This document shows, piece after piece, positions 8,334-16,624 of a stretch of DNA of 64,000 bases. The position numbers and the translations under genes were made by a program. Every line of letters begins with the position of its first letter. Within the stretch, counting starts at the first letter, position 1. This stretch comes from PALSA-1006 sp963733265 (GTDB lineage Bacteria > Pseudomonadota > Gammaproteobacteria > Burkholderiales > Gallionellaceae): contig CAVTCF010000004.1 in assembly GCA_963733265.1 (NCBI GenBank), positions 1 through 64,000 on the forward strand, in the 5' to 3' direction. The notes below the pieces were generated by a model, which was given only the letters and a program-made list of their open reading frames with translations, had not been told where the DNA came from and ran no database searches.

Positions 8334-8615
8334 TTAAGTTTTTTTCTTCCTTCGCACTTTCAGTGAAGGAGTCTGTGATATTGTGGCTTGGTAACGATTC
8401 ACAAAATCTGCGATATCAATCTCAAGAATATTCGCAATTTCAACAAATTCCGTAAAGTCAAGGCGACGCTCACCGCGCTCGTATTTCGAGATAAAACTTT
8501 GTGGCTTCCCCAATTTTTCCGCAATATTGACTTGTGTAAAACCGGCGTCTTCTCTTGCCGCCACAAGCTCGTTGCGGAAAATTTGATAATTGCGGCTATG
8601 TAATGAACTGGGCAT
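8334..8615 (-). CDS. XRE-family helix-turn-helix regulator
   Basis: This 93-residue Cro/CI-type DNA-binding protein has a helix-turn-helix at about residues 12-66, with ELVAAREDAGFTQVNIAEKLG and PQSFISKYERGERRL typical for the family. A short basic tail (KVRRKKKT) ends the protein. It stands alone, 198 bp upstream of the toxin-like pair and divergent from a lipoprotein gene. It may regulate the pair through the inverted repeat between them; that is inference. Confidence 0.85.
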   Translation of the reverse strand: MPSSLHSRNYQIFRNELVAAREDAGFTQVNIAEKLGKPQSFISKYERGERRLDFTEFVEIANILEIDIADFVNRYQATISQTPSLKVRRKKKT

Positions 8616-8771
8616 ATGTTCATACTAATAACCCATTGCAGGTTATCCCAAAACGGGTTATCTTCTAGTTTGTATTTTTCAGCGCGCACCATTTACCCGC
8701 TGCTTCCCTACAAATTAGTTAGCAGAAGCCAGCATGTTGTAACTTTATTTAATTCGGATGGGGGATTCGTA

Positions 8772-9482
8772 ATGACTAAACATTTAGTACGTACATTAAT
8801 ATTTGTTGTTGCCATTTCTTGTTTTTCTGGCTGTGCCATGAGCCCGAAATACACGGTTGCACAAAATGAGTCAGATGTCAGATTGGGGATTTCAGTCGAT
8901 AGCGGCTATCCCGGTTGCACAGGCTGCTCAAAGGTGATGACTTATACCTCGTCAGCCTTAACCGGTTACTACTGGAGGTATTTCGAAAGTACGAATGACC
9001 AGGGGCAATTAACAGGGCGCGTTCATGTGGGAGTTACGAATAATCAACCTGACAATAGCCTTGTGTATTTTTTAAAAGTTGATCAAACAAATAGTGACGT
9101 TTTCTCTTCATGGGCAACGGTATCCTTGGTTGATGAAGCCGGAGCTAAAACGCTGCTCAATAAAGATGGAATGAATATGAATAATGGGCTCGCCGTTCAT
9201 CAGATGAAGGGATATGGCAATAACCAACAATGCTCGAACAAAATAGGTTTTTCTTGTTGGTGGACTGACTATTTTTGGTTATCTGCCTCAAAGCTCAATC
9301 AAATAATTGATTCCGGAAAACCCCTCACGTTGTTTATTGGACAAGATCGTGCCGTTGCTGCAAATGATGGGTTTAATAAAACAATCCAAACTATTCCTGT
9401 TGGCGTGACGGTCAAGGTTAGCAACGAATATCTAAAAATATTCAAAGATGAATTATCGGTTCGCGGGGCTCCGTTGCCTTAG
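8772..9482 (+). CDS. Unrecognised lipoprotein (236 aa)
   Basis: ATG 8772 is chosen over an upstream in-frame TTG-type start (8616), because it gives a clean lipoprotein signal: a basic n-region (MTKHLVRT), a hydrophobic stretch and the lipobox CFSGC ending at Cys 21. A GGGGGA box lies before the ATG. The mature part is rich in Asn, Ser and Gly, has two Cys pairs (PGCTGC, CSNKIGFSCW) and no recognisable domain. It is predicted to be anchored in the cell envelope. It is divergent from the XRE gene and followed by a second small envelope-protein group. Confidence 0.65.
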   Translation: MTKHLVRTLIFVVAISCFSGCAMSPKYTVAQNESDVRLGISVDSGYPGCTGCSKVMTYTSSALTGYYWRYFESTNDQGQLTGRVHVGVTNNQPDNSLVYFLKVDQTNSDVFSSWATVSLVDEAGAKTLLNKDGMNMNNGLAVHQMKGYGNNQQCSNKIGFSCWWTDYFWLSASKLNQIIDSGKPLTLFIGQDRAVAANDGFNKTIQTIPVGVTVKVSNEYLKIFKDELSVRGAPLP

Positions 9483-9613
9483 GCCGTTGAGTGTTTGTCA
9501 TCAATTTGGGCGTAGAATATTAAACAAGAATTTTGGGCAGCAACAAGATGTTCCTGAAAACTCGCTAATTTGAAAGAGCAAATCGTTTCTGATTTGTCAG
9601 ATAAGGAGGTCAT

Positions 9614-9769
9614 ATGAAAGGTTACTTCACTGGTGCAGTTTGCGGACTCTTGGGTGTGCTATTGTGGCCAACGCACCCTGTGTTATCCATTTTGGCGGCG
9701 CTCCCCCTGCCGATGATCGTTATAGCGTTTTGGACCGGAGCCGTCGGCATTCGATTTGAAAAGTCGTGA
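9614..9769 (+). CDS. Small hydrophobic membrane protein (51 aa)
   Basis: A strong Shine-Dalgarno (AAGGAGG at 9603-9609) precedes ATG 9614. The product MKGYFTGAVCGLLGVLLWPT... holds one or two hydrophobic segments (about residues 5-18 and 22-44) and ends GIRFEKS. The stop (9767-9769) overlaps the GTG of the next gene, so they are likely coupled. I recognise no family. The ribosome-binding site and the overlap are the reasons for calling it real. Confidence 0.6.
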   Translation: MKGYFTGAVCGLLGVLLWPTHPVLSILAALPLPMIVIAFWTGAVGIRFEKS

Positions 9770-10128
9770 TTCGTCAAAGCACCTGTATGTATTCAAAGTT
9801 TATTCTCCCAGCAATAGTTTCTCTATTGCTTGTGATACTCACTGCTTGTGGCACCGTACAGGCAGGTCATGACTTTGATTTGAAAGTTTTTGAAACGCAT
9901 GTCGAGCGCGGTGTATCTACACAATTGCAAATTCGCGCGTGGTTGGGAACGCCGACAGGTTCAGGTGTAAATATGGATGCGAGTGGCGAGAAACTTGACG
10001 AATGGACATATTATTTTGCGTCGGGGAAACTAACTGACTTGACCGGCGCAAAAATCAAAATGCTTCAAATCCGATTCGACAAGCAAGGAATTGTACGCAG
10101 CTTCAACTGGACAAATTCCGATCAGTAA
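9766..10128 (+). CDS. Small lipoprotein resembling the BamE/SmpA fold
   Basis: The frame opens with GTG 9766, overlapping the previous stop; ATG 9787 is an alternative start. The product has a hydrophobic signal ending in the lipobox ILTAC (Cys 28 from the GTG). The mature part reads like the small BamE/SmpA-type domain: IRAWLGTPTGSG followed by WTYYFASGKL and a final strand LQIRFDKQGIVRSFNW, as in proteins that test an assembly or envelope state. The match is by pattern only. It is predicted to be anchored to an envelope membrane. It is probably co-translated with the 51-residue membrane protein. Confidence 0.6.
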   Translation: MIRQSTCMYSKFILPAIVSLLLVILTACGTVQAGHDFDLKVFETHVERGVSTQLQIRAWLGTPTGSGVNMDASGEKLDEWTYYFASGKLTDLTGAKIKMLQIRFDKQGIVRSFNWTNSDQ

Positions 10129-10242
10129 GCCCTCGCTCAGTTCCTTAAAAGTTGTAATGTCCCTTGCCATCAGGCTAAATATCCCTAACAATCCAATTTG
10201 GAAATCTTTTCCAACATAATTTAATTTAGGGAAATACACATA

Positions 10243-10527
10243 ATGAATCGCAAAGAACTGATTGAAGCGCTGGCAAGTAAAACAGACAGCACAAAAGCGG
10301 ATGCCGACCGGAGTATTGCCGCAATTATTGACATCGTGGCAGCCACCCTCAAAAAGGGAGATTCTATTTCACTCGTTGGCTTCGGTTCGTTTGAAGTACG
10401 CAAGCGTGCAGCTCGTACTGGTCGGAATCCTAAGACTGGCGCTGAGCTGAAAATCAAGGCTTCCAAGGTTCCGGCATTCAAAGCCGGTGCGACACTGAAG
10501 GCAGCAGTAAACGGCGTCAAAAAGTGA
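10243..10527 (+). CDS. HU-family DNA-binding protein
   Basis: This is a 94-residue histone-like protein with the complete HU pattern: MNRKELIEALASKT start, the GFGSFEVRKRAARTGRNPKTG arm in the DNA-binding saddle, and KVPAFKAGATLK near the end. It bends and compacts DNA as a dimer. It is an intact, typical-length HU in an otherwise accessory stretch, followed by a hairpin terminator at 10536-10558. HU or IHF proteins often assist site-specific recombinases, so its place next to RIT-type elements is notable but may be chance. Confidence 0.93.
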   Translation: MNRKELIEALASKTDSTKADADRSIAAIIDIVAATLKKGDSISLVGFGSFEVRKRAARTGRNPKTGAELKIKASKVPAFKAGATLKAAVNGVKK

Positions 10528-10535
10528 TTAATGCC

Positions 10536-10558
10536 AAGACCGGTGAAATGCCGGTCTT
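10536..10558 (+). terminator. Hairpin after the HU gene
   Basis: AAGACCGG (10536-10543) and CCGGTCTT (10551-10558) form a perfect 8-bp stem with a 7-nt loop. Only a weak T stretch follows, so it is a likely but not textbook terminator. The next small gene begins 10 bp downstream. Confidence 0.6.
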
Positions 10559-10567
10559 GTGTTGAGC

Positions 10568-10815
10568 ATGAACGAAATTCTTAAGTACCTCAAATTGCAT
10601 GGCGAAATACTCGATACCCAGGTTGCCGAGGCCATAGGACTTTCAATTGAAGAAACTCGAATTCAGTTAACAGGGCTTGCCGCAAATCAAGAAGTGATGA
10701 TTTGTCAGTCAACGCGTTATGTGAATGGAATAGTATGAGTTGCCGGATTAGCGGATTCATTCCCAAGGCTGCACCGGGTAGAAAACCTACGAAGGTAAAT
10801 TTGAAGTTGTCGTGA
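10568..10815 (+). pseudogene. Small ArcR-like winged-helix regulator, frameshifted
   Basis: ATG 10568 opens a 56-codon frame (MNEILKYLKLHGEILDTQ...) that reads as a small winged-helix protein and stops at 10736-10738. A second frame overlapping that stop (ATG 10735 to stop 10815) continues with CRISGFIPKAAPGRK...LKLS, the typical C-terminal part of this small betaproteobacterial regulator type. The two parts together would give a normal-length protein of about 80 residues, so a single-base shift near 10733 is the simplest explanation. It could be a true mutation, a sequencing error or, less likely, programmed frameshifting. Confidence 0.65.
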
Positions 10816-10899
10816 ACGATTGCACCATGAGCAAAATGAATGGCAGCTAACCTTCACACTTGAGTCATTCATGTTTGCAATGGCTAACGGACGGCCACC

Positions 10900-11283
10900 G
10901 GCCATTATGTATAGTACCCAATTATGAATAGCTACTGGGTAAAAACCTGGCCGATGCTCGCTAATACAAGCTCCAGCAAATCTTACGCTATTCATAATTT
11001 CAGCGTTTTCCAGAATGCTAAAAGCAAGGCTTGAGCACAATAACAAAACATCTTGCTTCCTGACTCCCGTAGCTATACGGGTAACGTGAGGCGAGGAGGC
11101 CATGACAATCTTATTTGGTGACAAAGTCAACTCGATAATCGTCTCGAATTATGCGACCTTTTCAAATAATGAATCTGCCAAAAATCCTGTATCCATAAGG
11201 ACTGTTAGCACAAGCAGCATGAATACTATTCATAATTGGGTACTATACATAATGGCCGTTATGCATAGCTATTCATAACGGCC
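10900..11283. mobile_element. Mini-RIT: recombinase-less element with RIT 2-type ends
   Basis: The left end has GGCC, ATTATGTATAG (10904-10914), TACCCA, ATTATGAATAG (10921-10931). The right end has CTATTCATAAT (11226-11236), TGGGTA, CTATACATAAT (11243-11253), then a GGCC-bounded palindrome (11254-11283) with arms GTTATGCATAG and CTATTCATAAC. This is the end structure of the RIT at 21341-25323, including the one-sided palindrome. The 384-bp interior holds no recombinase gene. The only candidate gene is a 58-codon frame from ATG 11102 (preceded by GAGGAGG), which runs into the right end and is probably not real. It would need recombinases supplied in trans. Confidence 0.75.
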
Positions 11284-11463
11284 AAATTGCGTCATTCACC
11301 AACGGCAACTTTGGGGGAGGCTATTTTGCTGTTAGATTTGTAGCTGTATACAAACAGCGAGTGGTTGAGAGTGCGTTCCTTAAATCGGTCTTATTGATCT
11401 GGCCGGGTTGGTTCCCATGAGCTTTGAGGTATGCAATAATTGCTCAGGGAGTTAACTTATTCA

Positions 11464-12756
11464 ATGCAAAATTTATTTCTGCGAGATATTGGTTTCGCAT
11501 TGTGCAGCTTGATAGCGGCCTTTGTTTTTAACCATTGTAATGAATCATTCTCTCTGTCAATTATTAGCAGTGCATTCGGTGCAGAAAATCCTCCCATCAT
11601 TATTGCCCACGTTGCTCCGACCTCTGGACGTTTTGCATTACATTCCGAATCCGATTTACGCGGCGCCGAAATGGCAATCGATGAATTCAACAGTAATGGC
11701 GGAGTGCTTGGTCGCCAAGTCGTTCTCCTGTCGATGAATCCGACGCTGAATAAAAGTTTTGCGGCTCAGGTGGCCGAGGATCTCATTACCCGAAATAAAG
11801 TGGGATTTATGTTGGGTGCCATAGACTCCGGGGTCGCGGCCAGTATGTCTGCCGTCTGCCAAAAACACGGAGTCATCTTTATTAACACCAATTCTTCAGC
11901 ACCGTCTGAATCGGTTGAAAATGCGCATCGAACAAAGTTTGTTTTCGATGCCAGTGCCGCTAACTTTAATCGCGCTTTGCTTAAATACGCATTGTTGAAT
12001 CACAAATCCAAACGAGTAGTGTTGCTAACGGAAGATGATGTATTTGGCCATAGTAGTGCCTCGGCTTCACGAACATACATTGCTGAGTATGGCGGCACGG
12101 TAGTCGGGGAAATCATTGTTCCAGAATCCCTTCCAGACCCGGCCGGAGCCCTCAAACAAGTTGCCGGCATCCCTGCCGACGTGGTTGCCATCAACGTAAC
12201 CGGTGACAATCAGATTAAACTCTTTTCACAAATTGATCCGAAAACGCTTGAAAATCAATCCTGGGTTGTGGGTGAAGTGGATTGGGAGGAACTCTATCCC
12301 GCGCCGGGAACGCCACGGCCGCTGTATGGCATTACTTGGTCTTGGAATCTTGATACTCCCGGAACAGCCGAATTCGTGGCCCGCTACAGAAAACTCTTCG
12401 GACATACCAGAGTTGATTATCCAAGCGATGTGACCCATGCAGCCTATTTTGCGACCAAAGCGTTGCTCACCGCGATTCAGAAGGCTGGCACCACTGACAA
12501 TCATGCTGTTATAAAAAAGCTCGAAAACCTCAAGTGGACTGCCAGAGAACGCATGCAGCATTATGCAGCCTATATGGATCCAACTAGCCACCACCTTCAG
12601 CAAACCATCTACATCGCCACTTGGCATCCACGAGTTGACCATCCCGAGTTGAGTCAAGAAATTCTGGCCCATATCCCCCCTGAGCAGGTTCGGTACAAGA
12701 GAGAGAAGTCGACTCGACTGGAGTCTTTTGCCGACACGCCACATTACGCGCCATGA
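11464..12756 (+). CDS. Periplasmic substrate-binding protein, branched-chain amino acid type
   Basis: From ATG 11464 the 430-residue product starts with a hydrophobic export signal (to about residue 40). A type I periplasmic binding fold of the Leu/Ile/Val or urea/amide family follows: IIIAHVAPTSGRFALH, then ESDLRGAEMAIDEFNSNGGVLGRQV, the hallmark of this family, and a C-terminal lobe with FVARYRKLFG and YPSDVTHAAYFATKALL. There is no ABC permease or ATPase nearby. Instead the stop overlaps the start of a membrane GGDEF/EAL protein by 4 bp (ATGA). The inference is a ligand sensor feeding into cyclic-di-GMP signalling rather than transport. A TTG start at 11440 is the alternative. Confidence 0.85.
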   Translation: MQNLFLRDIGFALCSLIAAFVFNHCNESFSLSIISSAFGAENPPIIIAHVAPTSGRFALHSESDLRGAEMAIDEFNSNGGVLGRQVVLLSMNPTLNKSFAAQVAEDLITRNKVGFMLGAIDSGVAASMSAVCQKHGVIFINTNSSAPSESVENAHRTKFVFDASAANFNRALLKYALLNHKSKRVVLLTEDDVFGHSSASASRTYIAEYGGTVVGEIIVPESLPDPAGALKQVAGIPADVVAINVTGDNQIKLFSQIDPKTLENQSWVVGEVDWEELYPAPGTPRPLYGITWSWNLDTPGTAEFVARYRKLFGHTRVDYPSDVTHAAYFATKALLTAIQKAGTTDNHAVIKKLENLKWTARERMQHYAAYMDPTSHHLQQTIYIATWHPRVDHPELSQEILAHIPPEQVRYKREKSTRLESFADTPHYAP

Positions 12757-15200
12757 AAGTGTTCCGATTAGGCCTCATTTCAAGAGTTGCGCTGCTTGTT
12801 ATATGCGTGGAGGTTGTCGCGTTCAGTGTGTTCGGATGGTTTTACATTAATCGATTCAGTTCTGCCATTGAACAGCGCATCTACGCTCGCCTGCACCTTG
12901 TGGGACAAATGATTGCCAATGACGAGTTGGCAATCAGCTCCATTTCGCGGCCAACAATCATGAGCGATTTGATAGGAGCCTCTTATATTGATGGCCTAGT
13001 CATTGGCGGTAATGGACGGGTCATCGTCTCCACCGATCCTTCATACCTGGGCTTTCTGGCAAATACTATTCCCGGTTTCGATAGTCGGTGGATTTCCGAT
13101 TCGGCTCCCGATGAAAATATTATTCATAGTAATAATACACTCACGTCCGTTATGCATATTCGCGGAACCCAAGGCGGTTCACCTATGTACTCCGTGGTGA
13201 TTACGATCAGCACTGACGAACTCAATGCGATGAAACGTTCAATCGCCCTGTGGGGTCAACTCGGTTCATTATTATTTATCCTGCTTAGTTCGGCGGTTAT
13301 CGTTCTTATCGCCCAACGCGTTATTACACGGCGTGTAAATATGTCTCTGAAGGTCTTAAAAGAGGTAGAGGAAGGTGATCTGGATGCCAGAATTCCTGTA
13401 ACCGTCAATGATGAATTAGGCCATCTTCAGCTTGGTGTCAACTCGATGACAGCCAAGATCGGTGCGCTACTCAATCAGCATCGCCACAACGCCGAGCAAC
13501 TGCGGAGCCAGAAAGACCTGCTGGAATCAATTATCCAGCATGCTCCAATTCGCGTATTCTGGAAGGATCGGGATTCTCGCTACCTCGGCTGTAACAGCCA
13601 GTTTGCACACGATGCCGGTCTGTCCAGTTTTGAAGATATGGACGGCAAAACTGATTACGATATGAGCTGGCACGAGCAGGCTGAACTCTACCGGGCCGAT
13701 GACAAAATCGTGATGGAGTCCGGCATGCCGAAGCTGGATTTCGAAGAGAGGCAGACCAGCCCGGAGGGACGAACTATCTGGCTGAGCACTTCAAAGGTGC
13801 CATTACGGAACGAGGATAATCAGATTATTGGTGTACTCGGTATCTATACCGACATTACCAGCCGCAAGCTGGCAGAGGAAAGAATTAGTGAGTTGGCTTT
13901 CTTTGACCAGCTTACCGGGCTGGCTAACCGCACTCTCATGATTGACCGTCTGAAACAGGCCATGACTGCTGGCCAACGTAACGGAGGCTTCGGTGCAATA
14001 CTGTTGATCGACCTGGATAATTTCAAGGCGCTCAATGATACCTTGGGGCATGACATGGGCGACATATTGCTCAAGCAAGTCGCACAGCGTCTTACGCTGG
14101 CTGTGCGTGTGGGAGATACTGTTGCACGTCTCGGAGGTGATGAGTTCGTCGTTATTCTTGATCATTTGAGTCTGGATGAACTGGATGCTGCGGAGCAAGC
14201 AAGAACAGTCGGTAATAAAATTCTTGCCGCCCTCAATCAGGTTTACCGGTTGCAAACGCATGTACACTACAGCACGCCAAGCATTGGCGTCACTTTATTC
14301 AATGGTAACCAGCGTAACATCGATGAATTGATGAAACAGGCGGACATCGCGATGTATGCGGCCAAGAAGGTGGGCCGTAACGCTTTGCGTTTCTTTGATC
14401 CGCACATGCAGGAATCCATCAATGCCCGCATGGAACTCGAATCGGAATTGCACAACGCACTTCAGAAGAAGCAACTGCATTTGTATTACCAGATTCAGGT
14501 GGACAACTCTGGTCAGCCATTGGGAGCCGAAGCACTGATCCGCTGGATACATCATGAGCGCGGCTTGATTCCACCCAATGATTTTATTCCCTTGGCTGAA
14601 GAAACCGGGTTGATATTGCCTATAGGAAAATGGGTGTTGGAGACAGCTTGTGAACAACTCAAAAAATGGCAGCAAAACGAGATCACACGAGGTTTGGTTC
14701 TGTCAATCAACGTGAGTCCCAAACAACTCCATCAGGCTGATTTCGTTGATATGGTTCAAGCTGCTGTAAAACAATACGACACAAACCCAACTTTACTAAA
14801 GCTGGAACTCACCGAAAGCATGTTGCTGGAAAATATCGAGAACTCCATCGCCACCATGAATGCATTGAGCGAAATAGGCGTTCTGATTTCATTGGATGAC
14901 TTCGGCACCGGGTACTCTTCCCTGCAATACCTGAAGCGACTGCCCCTTGACCAGCTAAAAATAGACCAGTCGTTCGTGCGCGACCTTGTTTCCGATAACA
15001 GCGACAGGGCAATTGTACGCACCATTATTGTAATGGCGCACAGTTTGAACCTGGACGTAATAGCCGAAGGGGTGGAGACGGAAGAACAACGGCAACTCCT
15101 CATGAATAAGGGGTGCATTCACTTTCAGGGATACCTGTTTGGCAAGCCTGTTCCTATAGAACAATTTGAAGCTTGGTTGTTGCCGAAGGATGAAAGTTAA
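12753..15200 (+). CDS. Membrane-bound PAS-GGDEF-EAL cyclic-di-GMP enzyme
   Basis: The 815 residues run: TM helix about 8-30, periplasmic part to about 163, TM helix about 164-187, HAMP (RRVNMSLKVLKEVEEGDLDAR), PAS (about 255-375), GGDEF (about 380-545) and EAL (about 560-810). The cyclase motif is intact (RLGGDEFVV). The phosphodiesterase motif is also intact: EALIRW, ELTESMLLEN, DDFGTGYSS, KIDQSFV, EGVET. It can therefore be bifunctional. It is co-translated with the substrate-binding protein upstream, which fits binding-protein control through the periplasmic part. No transporter genes are present. Confidence 0.92.
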   Translation: MKVFRLGLISRVALLVICVEVVAFSVFGWFYINRFSSAIEQRIYARLHLVGQMIANDELAISSISRPTIMSDLIGASYIDGLVIGGNGRVIVSTDPSYLGFLANTIPGFDSRWISDSAPDENIIHSNNTLTSVMHIRGTQGGSPMYSVVITISTDELNAMKRSIALWGQLGSLLFILLSSAVIVLIAQRVITRRVNMSLKVLKEVEEGDLDARIPVTVNDELGHLQLGVNSMTAKIGALLNQHRHNAEQLRSQKDLLESIIQHAPIRVFWKDRDSRYLGCNSQFAHDAGLSSFEDMDGKTDYDMSWHEQAELYRADDKIVMESGMPKLDFEERQTSPEGRTIWLSTSKVPLRNEDNQIIGVLGIYTDITSRKLAEERISELAFFDQLTGLANRTLMIDRLKQAMTAGQRNGGFGAILLIDLDNFKALNDTLGHDMGDILLKQVAQRLTLAVRVGDTVARLGGDEFVVILDHLSLDELDAAEQARTVGNKILAALNQVYRLQTHVHYSTPSIGVTLFNGNQRNIDELMKQADIAMYAAKKVGRNALRFFDPHMQESINARMELESELHNALQKKQLHLYYQIQVDNSGQPLGAEALIRWIHHERGLIPPNDFIPLAEETGLILPIGKWVLETACEQLKKWQQNEITRGLVLSINVSPKQLHQADFVDMVQAAVKQYDTNPTLLKLELTESMLLENIENSIATMNALSEIGVLISLDDFGTGYSSLQYLKRLPLDQLKIDQSFVRDLVSDNSDRAIVRTIIVMAHSLNLDVIAEGVETEEQRQLLMNKGCIHFQGYLFGKPVPIEQFEAWLLPKDES

Positions 15201-15222
15201 AATGACTGGCCGTTACTTGCTC
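15181..15222 (+). repeat. 42-bp direct repeat, copy 1 (3' end of the GGDEF/EAL gene)
   Basis: This stretch covers the last seven codons (ending KDES and stop) and the 22 bp that follow. It matches 16348-16389 at 36 of 42 positions. The second copy also encodes a terminal PIDES-stop. Downstream of copy 1 (to about 15335) is GC-rich repeat DNA with no gene. Confidence 0.7.
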
Positions 15223-15385
15223 ACCGGTCACTCATATAACAAACCGCTTTCGGCAGCAGGTAACCCGAAGCGGTAGTCCGGGCTGTGTCTTCCGACCGCG
15301 CTTTTCTTGGACATAGCGGACTGAACCAAAAATTATATGAGCGGCTGCAATGCAGCCAACAGTGATCATTTGCTGCTAGCTAGAT

Positions 15386-15544
15386 ATGATTGCGGTCGAC
15401 CTTGCCGCTACACAACAATTCCTCAACGTCCTTTGTATAGAAGTCCCGCCTTACCGCGCATTAGGTCGTGGTTTCGATGGCGGCGATCCTACGCAAGACT
15501 GGCTGATGGCCGAGGCTCATATAGATGAGATGCCACACGATTAG
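15386..15544 (+). CDS. Possible DUF2934-like small protein (52 aa)
   Basis: ATG 15386 opens a 52-codon frame ending ...YRALGRGFDGGDPTQDWLMAEAHIDE..., which resembles the core of the small DUF2934 family (an aromatic-rich start, a glycine turn, then DWL.AE). No good ribosome-binding site is visible, and the surroundings are decayed repeats. It could be a remnant rather than a working gene. Confidence 0.35.
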   Translation: MIAVDLAATQQFLNVLCIEVPPYRALGRGFDGGDPTQDWLMAEAHIDEMPHD

Positions 15545-15610
15545 TATGAAAGTACAACAGTGGCGTTGTTTCGTCATTTCAGAAAGAAACTAAATCAAAA
15601 GGGAGCAATC

Positions 15611-15724
15611 ATGTCACGCAAATTGGCTGATTTTTTTCGCTTCATTGGAAACTACTGTTATTACCGTCGGAACGGATACAGTTTCAAAGCAGCATGGATT
15701 TTTGCCTCTACGACACTTCCGTAA
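15611..15724 (+). CDS. Very small basic/aromatic protein (37 aa)
   Basis: A GGGAG box at 15601-15605 precedes ATG 15611. The product MSRKLADFFRFIGNYCYYRR.. continues NGYSFKAAWIFASTTLP. Its Tyr/Arg-rich centre followed by GYS..AAW..A..TL recalls short proteins of unknown function found in other proteobacteria. I know no role. It is supported by the ribosome-binding site and the pattern only. Confidence 0.4.
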   Translation: MSRKLADFFRFIGNYCYYRRNGYSFKAAWIFASTTLP

Positions 15725-15901
15725 TGATTGATTGTTTGCTCATGCAATTAGTTGATCCAGTTCTATATATATAACTCGCGGCATCAGGAAAACTGACCAC
15801 GCCCAGAGCTTAGCTTTGACTATGTCAGTAGAGCCCGATATGCAGCCAGAGAATGTTGAAACACGAAAACAACCTTGTTAGAGCCACTTTACTGGAACGA
15901 A

Positions 15902-16123
15902 ATGCATAACCATAAATTCCCAGACAAGTTTGCCAACTATCGCAAGCCCAAGGCAGTGAAAGCTAATGTGGAAGAACAATTGAACGCCAAAATTATTCAA
16001 TTGAGCTGGAGCGCTATTCAGCAGAGTCGAAGTGAGATCGCTAAAGTCGACACGATTCTAAAGAAGGAGAAATGGGCTATGACAACCGAAATCGAACTCT
16101 ATCAAAGCCTTGACTGGCATTAG
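15902..16123 (+). CDS. Unrecognised small protein (73 aa)
   Basis: An open frame from ATG 15902 (in-frame TTG at 15875) gives a Lys/Glu/Gln-rich product with likely helices in the middle (VEEQLNAKIIQLSWSAIQQS). There is no recognisable family and no clear ribosome-binding site. It lies in a 1.4-kb stretch between the GGDEF/EAL gene and the chemoreceptor that is otherwise repeats. It may be a remnant. Confidence 0.25.
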   Translation: MHNHKFPDKFANYRKPKAVKANVEEQLNAKIIQLSWSAIQQSRSEIAKVDTILKKEKWAMTTEIELYQSLDWH

Positions 16124-16624
16124 AATCTGACAGATATACCAGCCAAAGCAGACAACTACTATTGATTCAAGTACGTGCACTAGATTCCGTTTGAACATCA
16201 TTCCATCTGACAAAACGCCATACGATTACCGATCCACTTCCTGTTAAAGATCATTGGGCTGGCGTGACTGAACAAAATAACGGTGCCTTCGTTTCTCTTT
16301 TAACGCCCTATTACGGGAAGCCATCATGTCCGGTTTGGGTCAGCTAGTGCCGATAGATGAAAGTTAAAATGTATGGCCGTTGCTCGCTCGACATGAGACA
16401 TGCGGCGAGTAGAATGCCGAATGGGCAAGTTCGGCCAGGATCGGGCATAGACGAAGGGCCGCTTTCTTCCATCGAGTTTTAAGTTTGCTACAACCGCTTC
16501 GTGCCATCAGCGGCAGGTCGAGATGCAAAATTGGCAGCAAGAAAGCAGCCCTTCATGATCGGCAACCACCATCCAGCCTAGGGGCATTCGGCAACGGCAG
16601 TATTGTGGCTCGACAATTGGGTTG
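16124..16624. other. 501-bp stretch without a gene; second copy of the 42-bp repeat
   Basis: It holds the second 42-bp direct repeat (16348-16389), whose frame ends LVPIDES-stop like the upstream GGDEF/EAL protein. About 100 bp of GC-rich sequence follows (16390-16480) with short inverted segments such as the GGCCGCTTTC stretch near 16460. I read it as the trace of a lost paralogue of the GGDEF/EAL gene plus its repeat-rich downstream DNA. Confidence 0.45.

Noticed and set aside
10717..11130. 137-codon minus-strand frame across the mini-RIT left end
   Set aside because: It crosses the frameshifted regulator and the element end, has no ribosome-binding site and no domain pattern.
11102..11278. 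58-codon frame with a GAGGAGG box inside the mini-RIT
   Set aside because: Its last third is the terminal repeat itself and the product has no recognisable pattern; mentioned under the element only.
12226..12744. 172-codon minus-strand frame
   Set aside because: Shadow of the substrate-binding protein gene.
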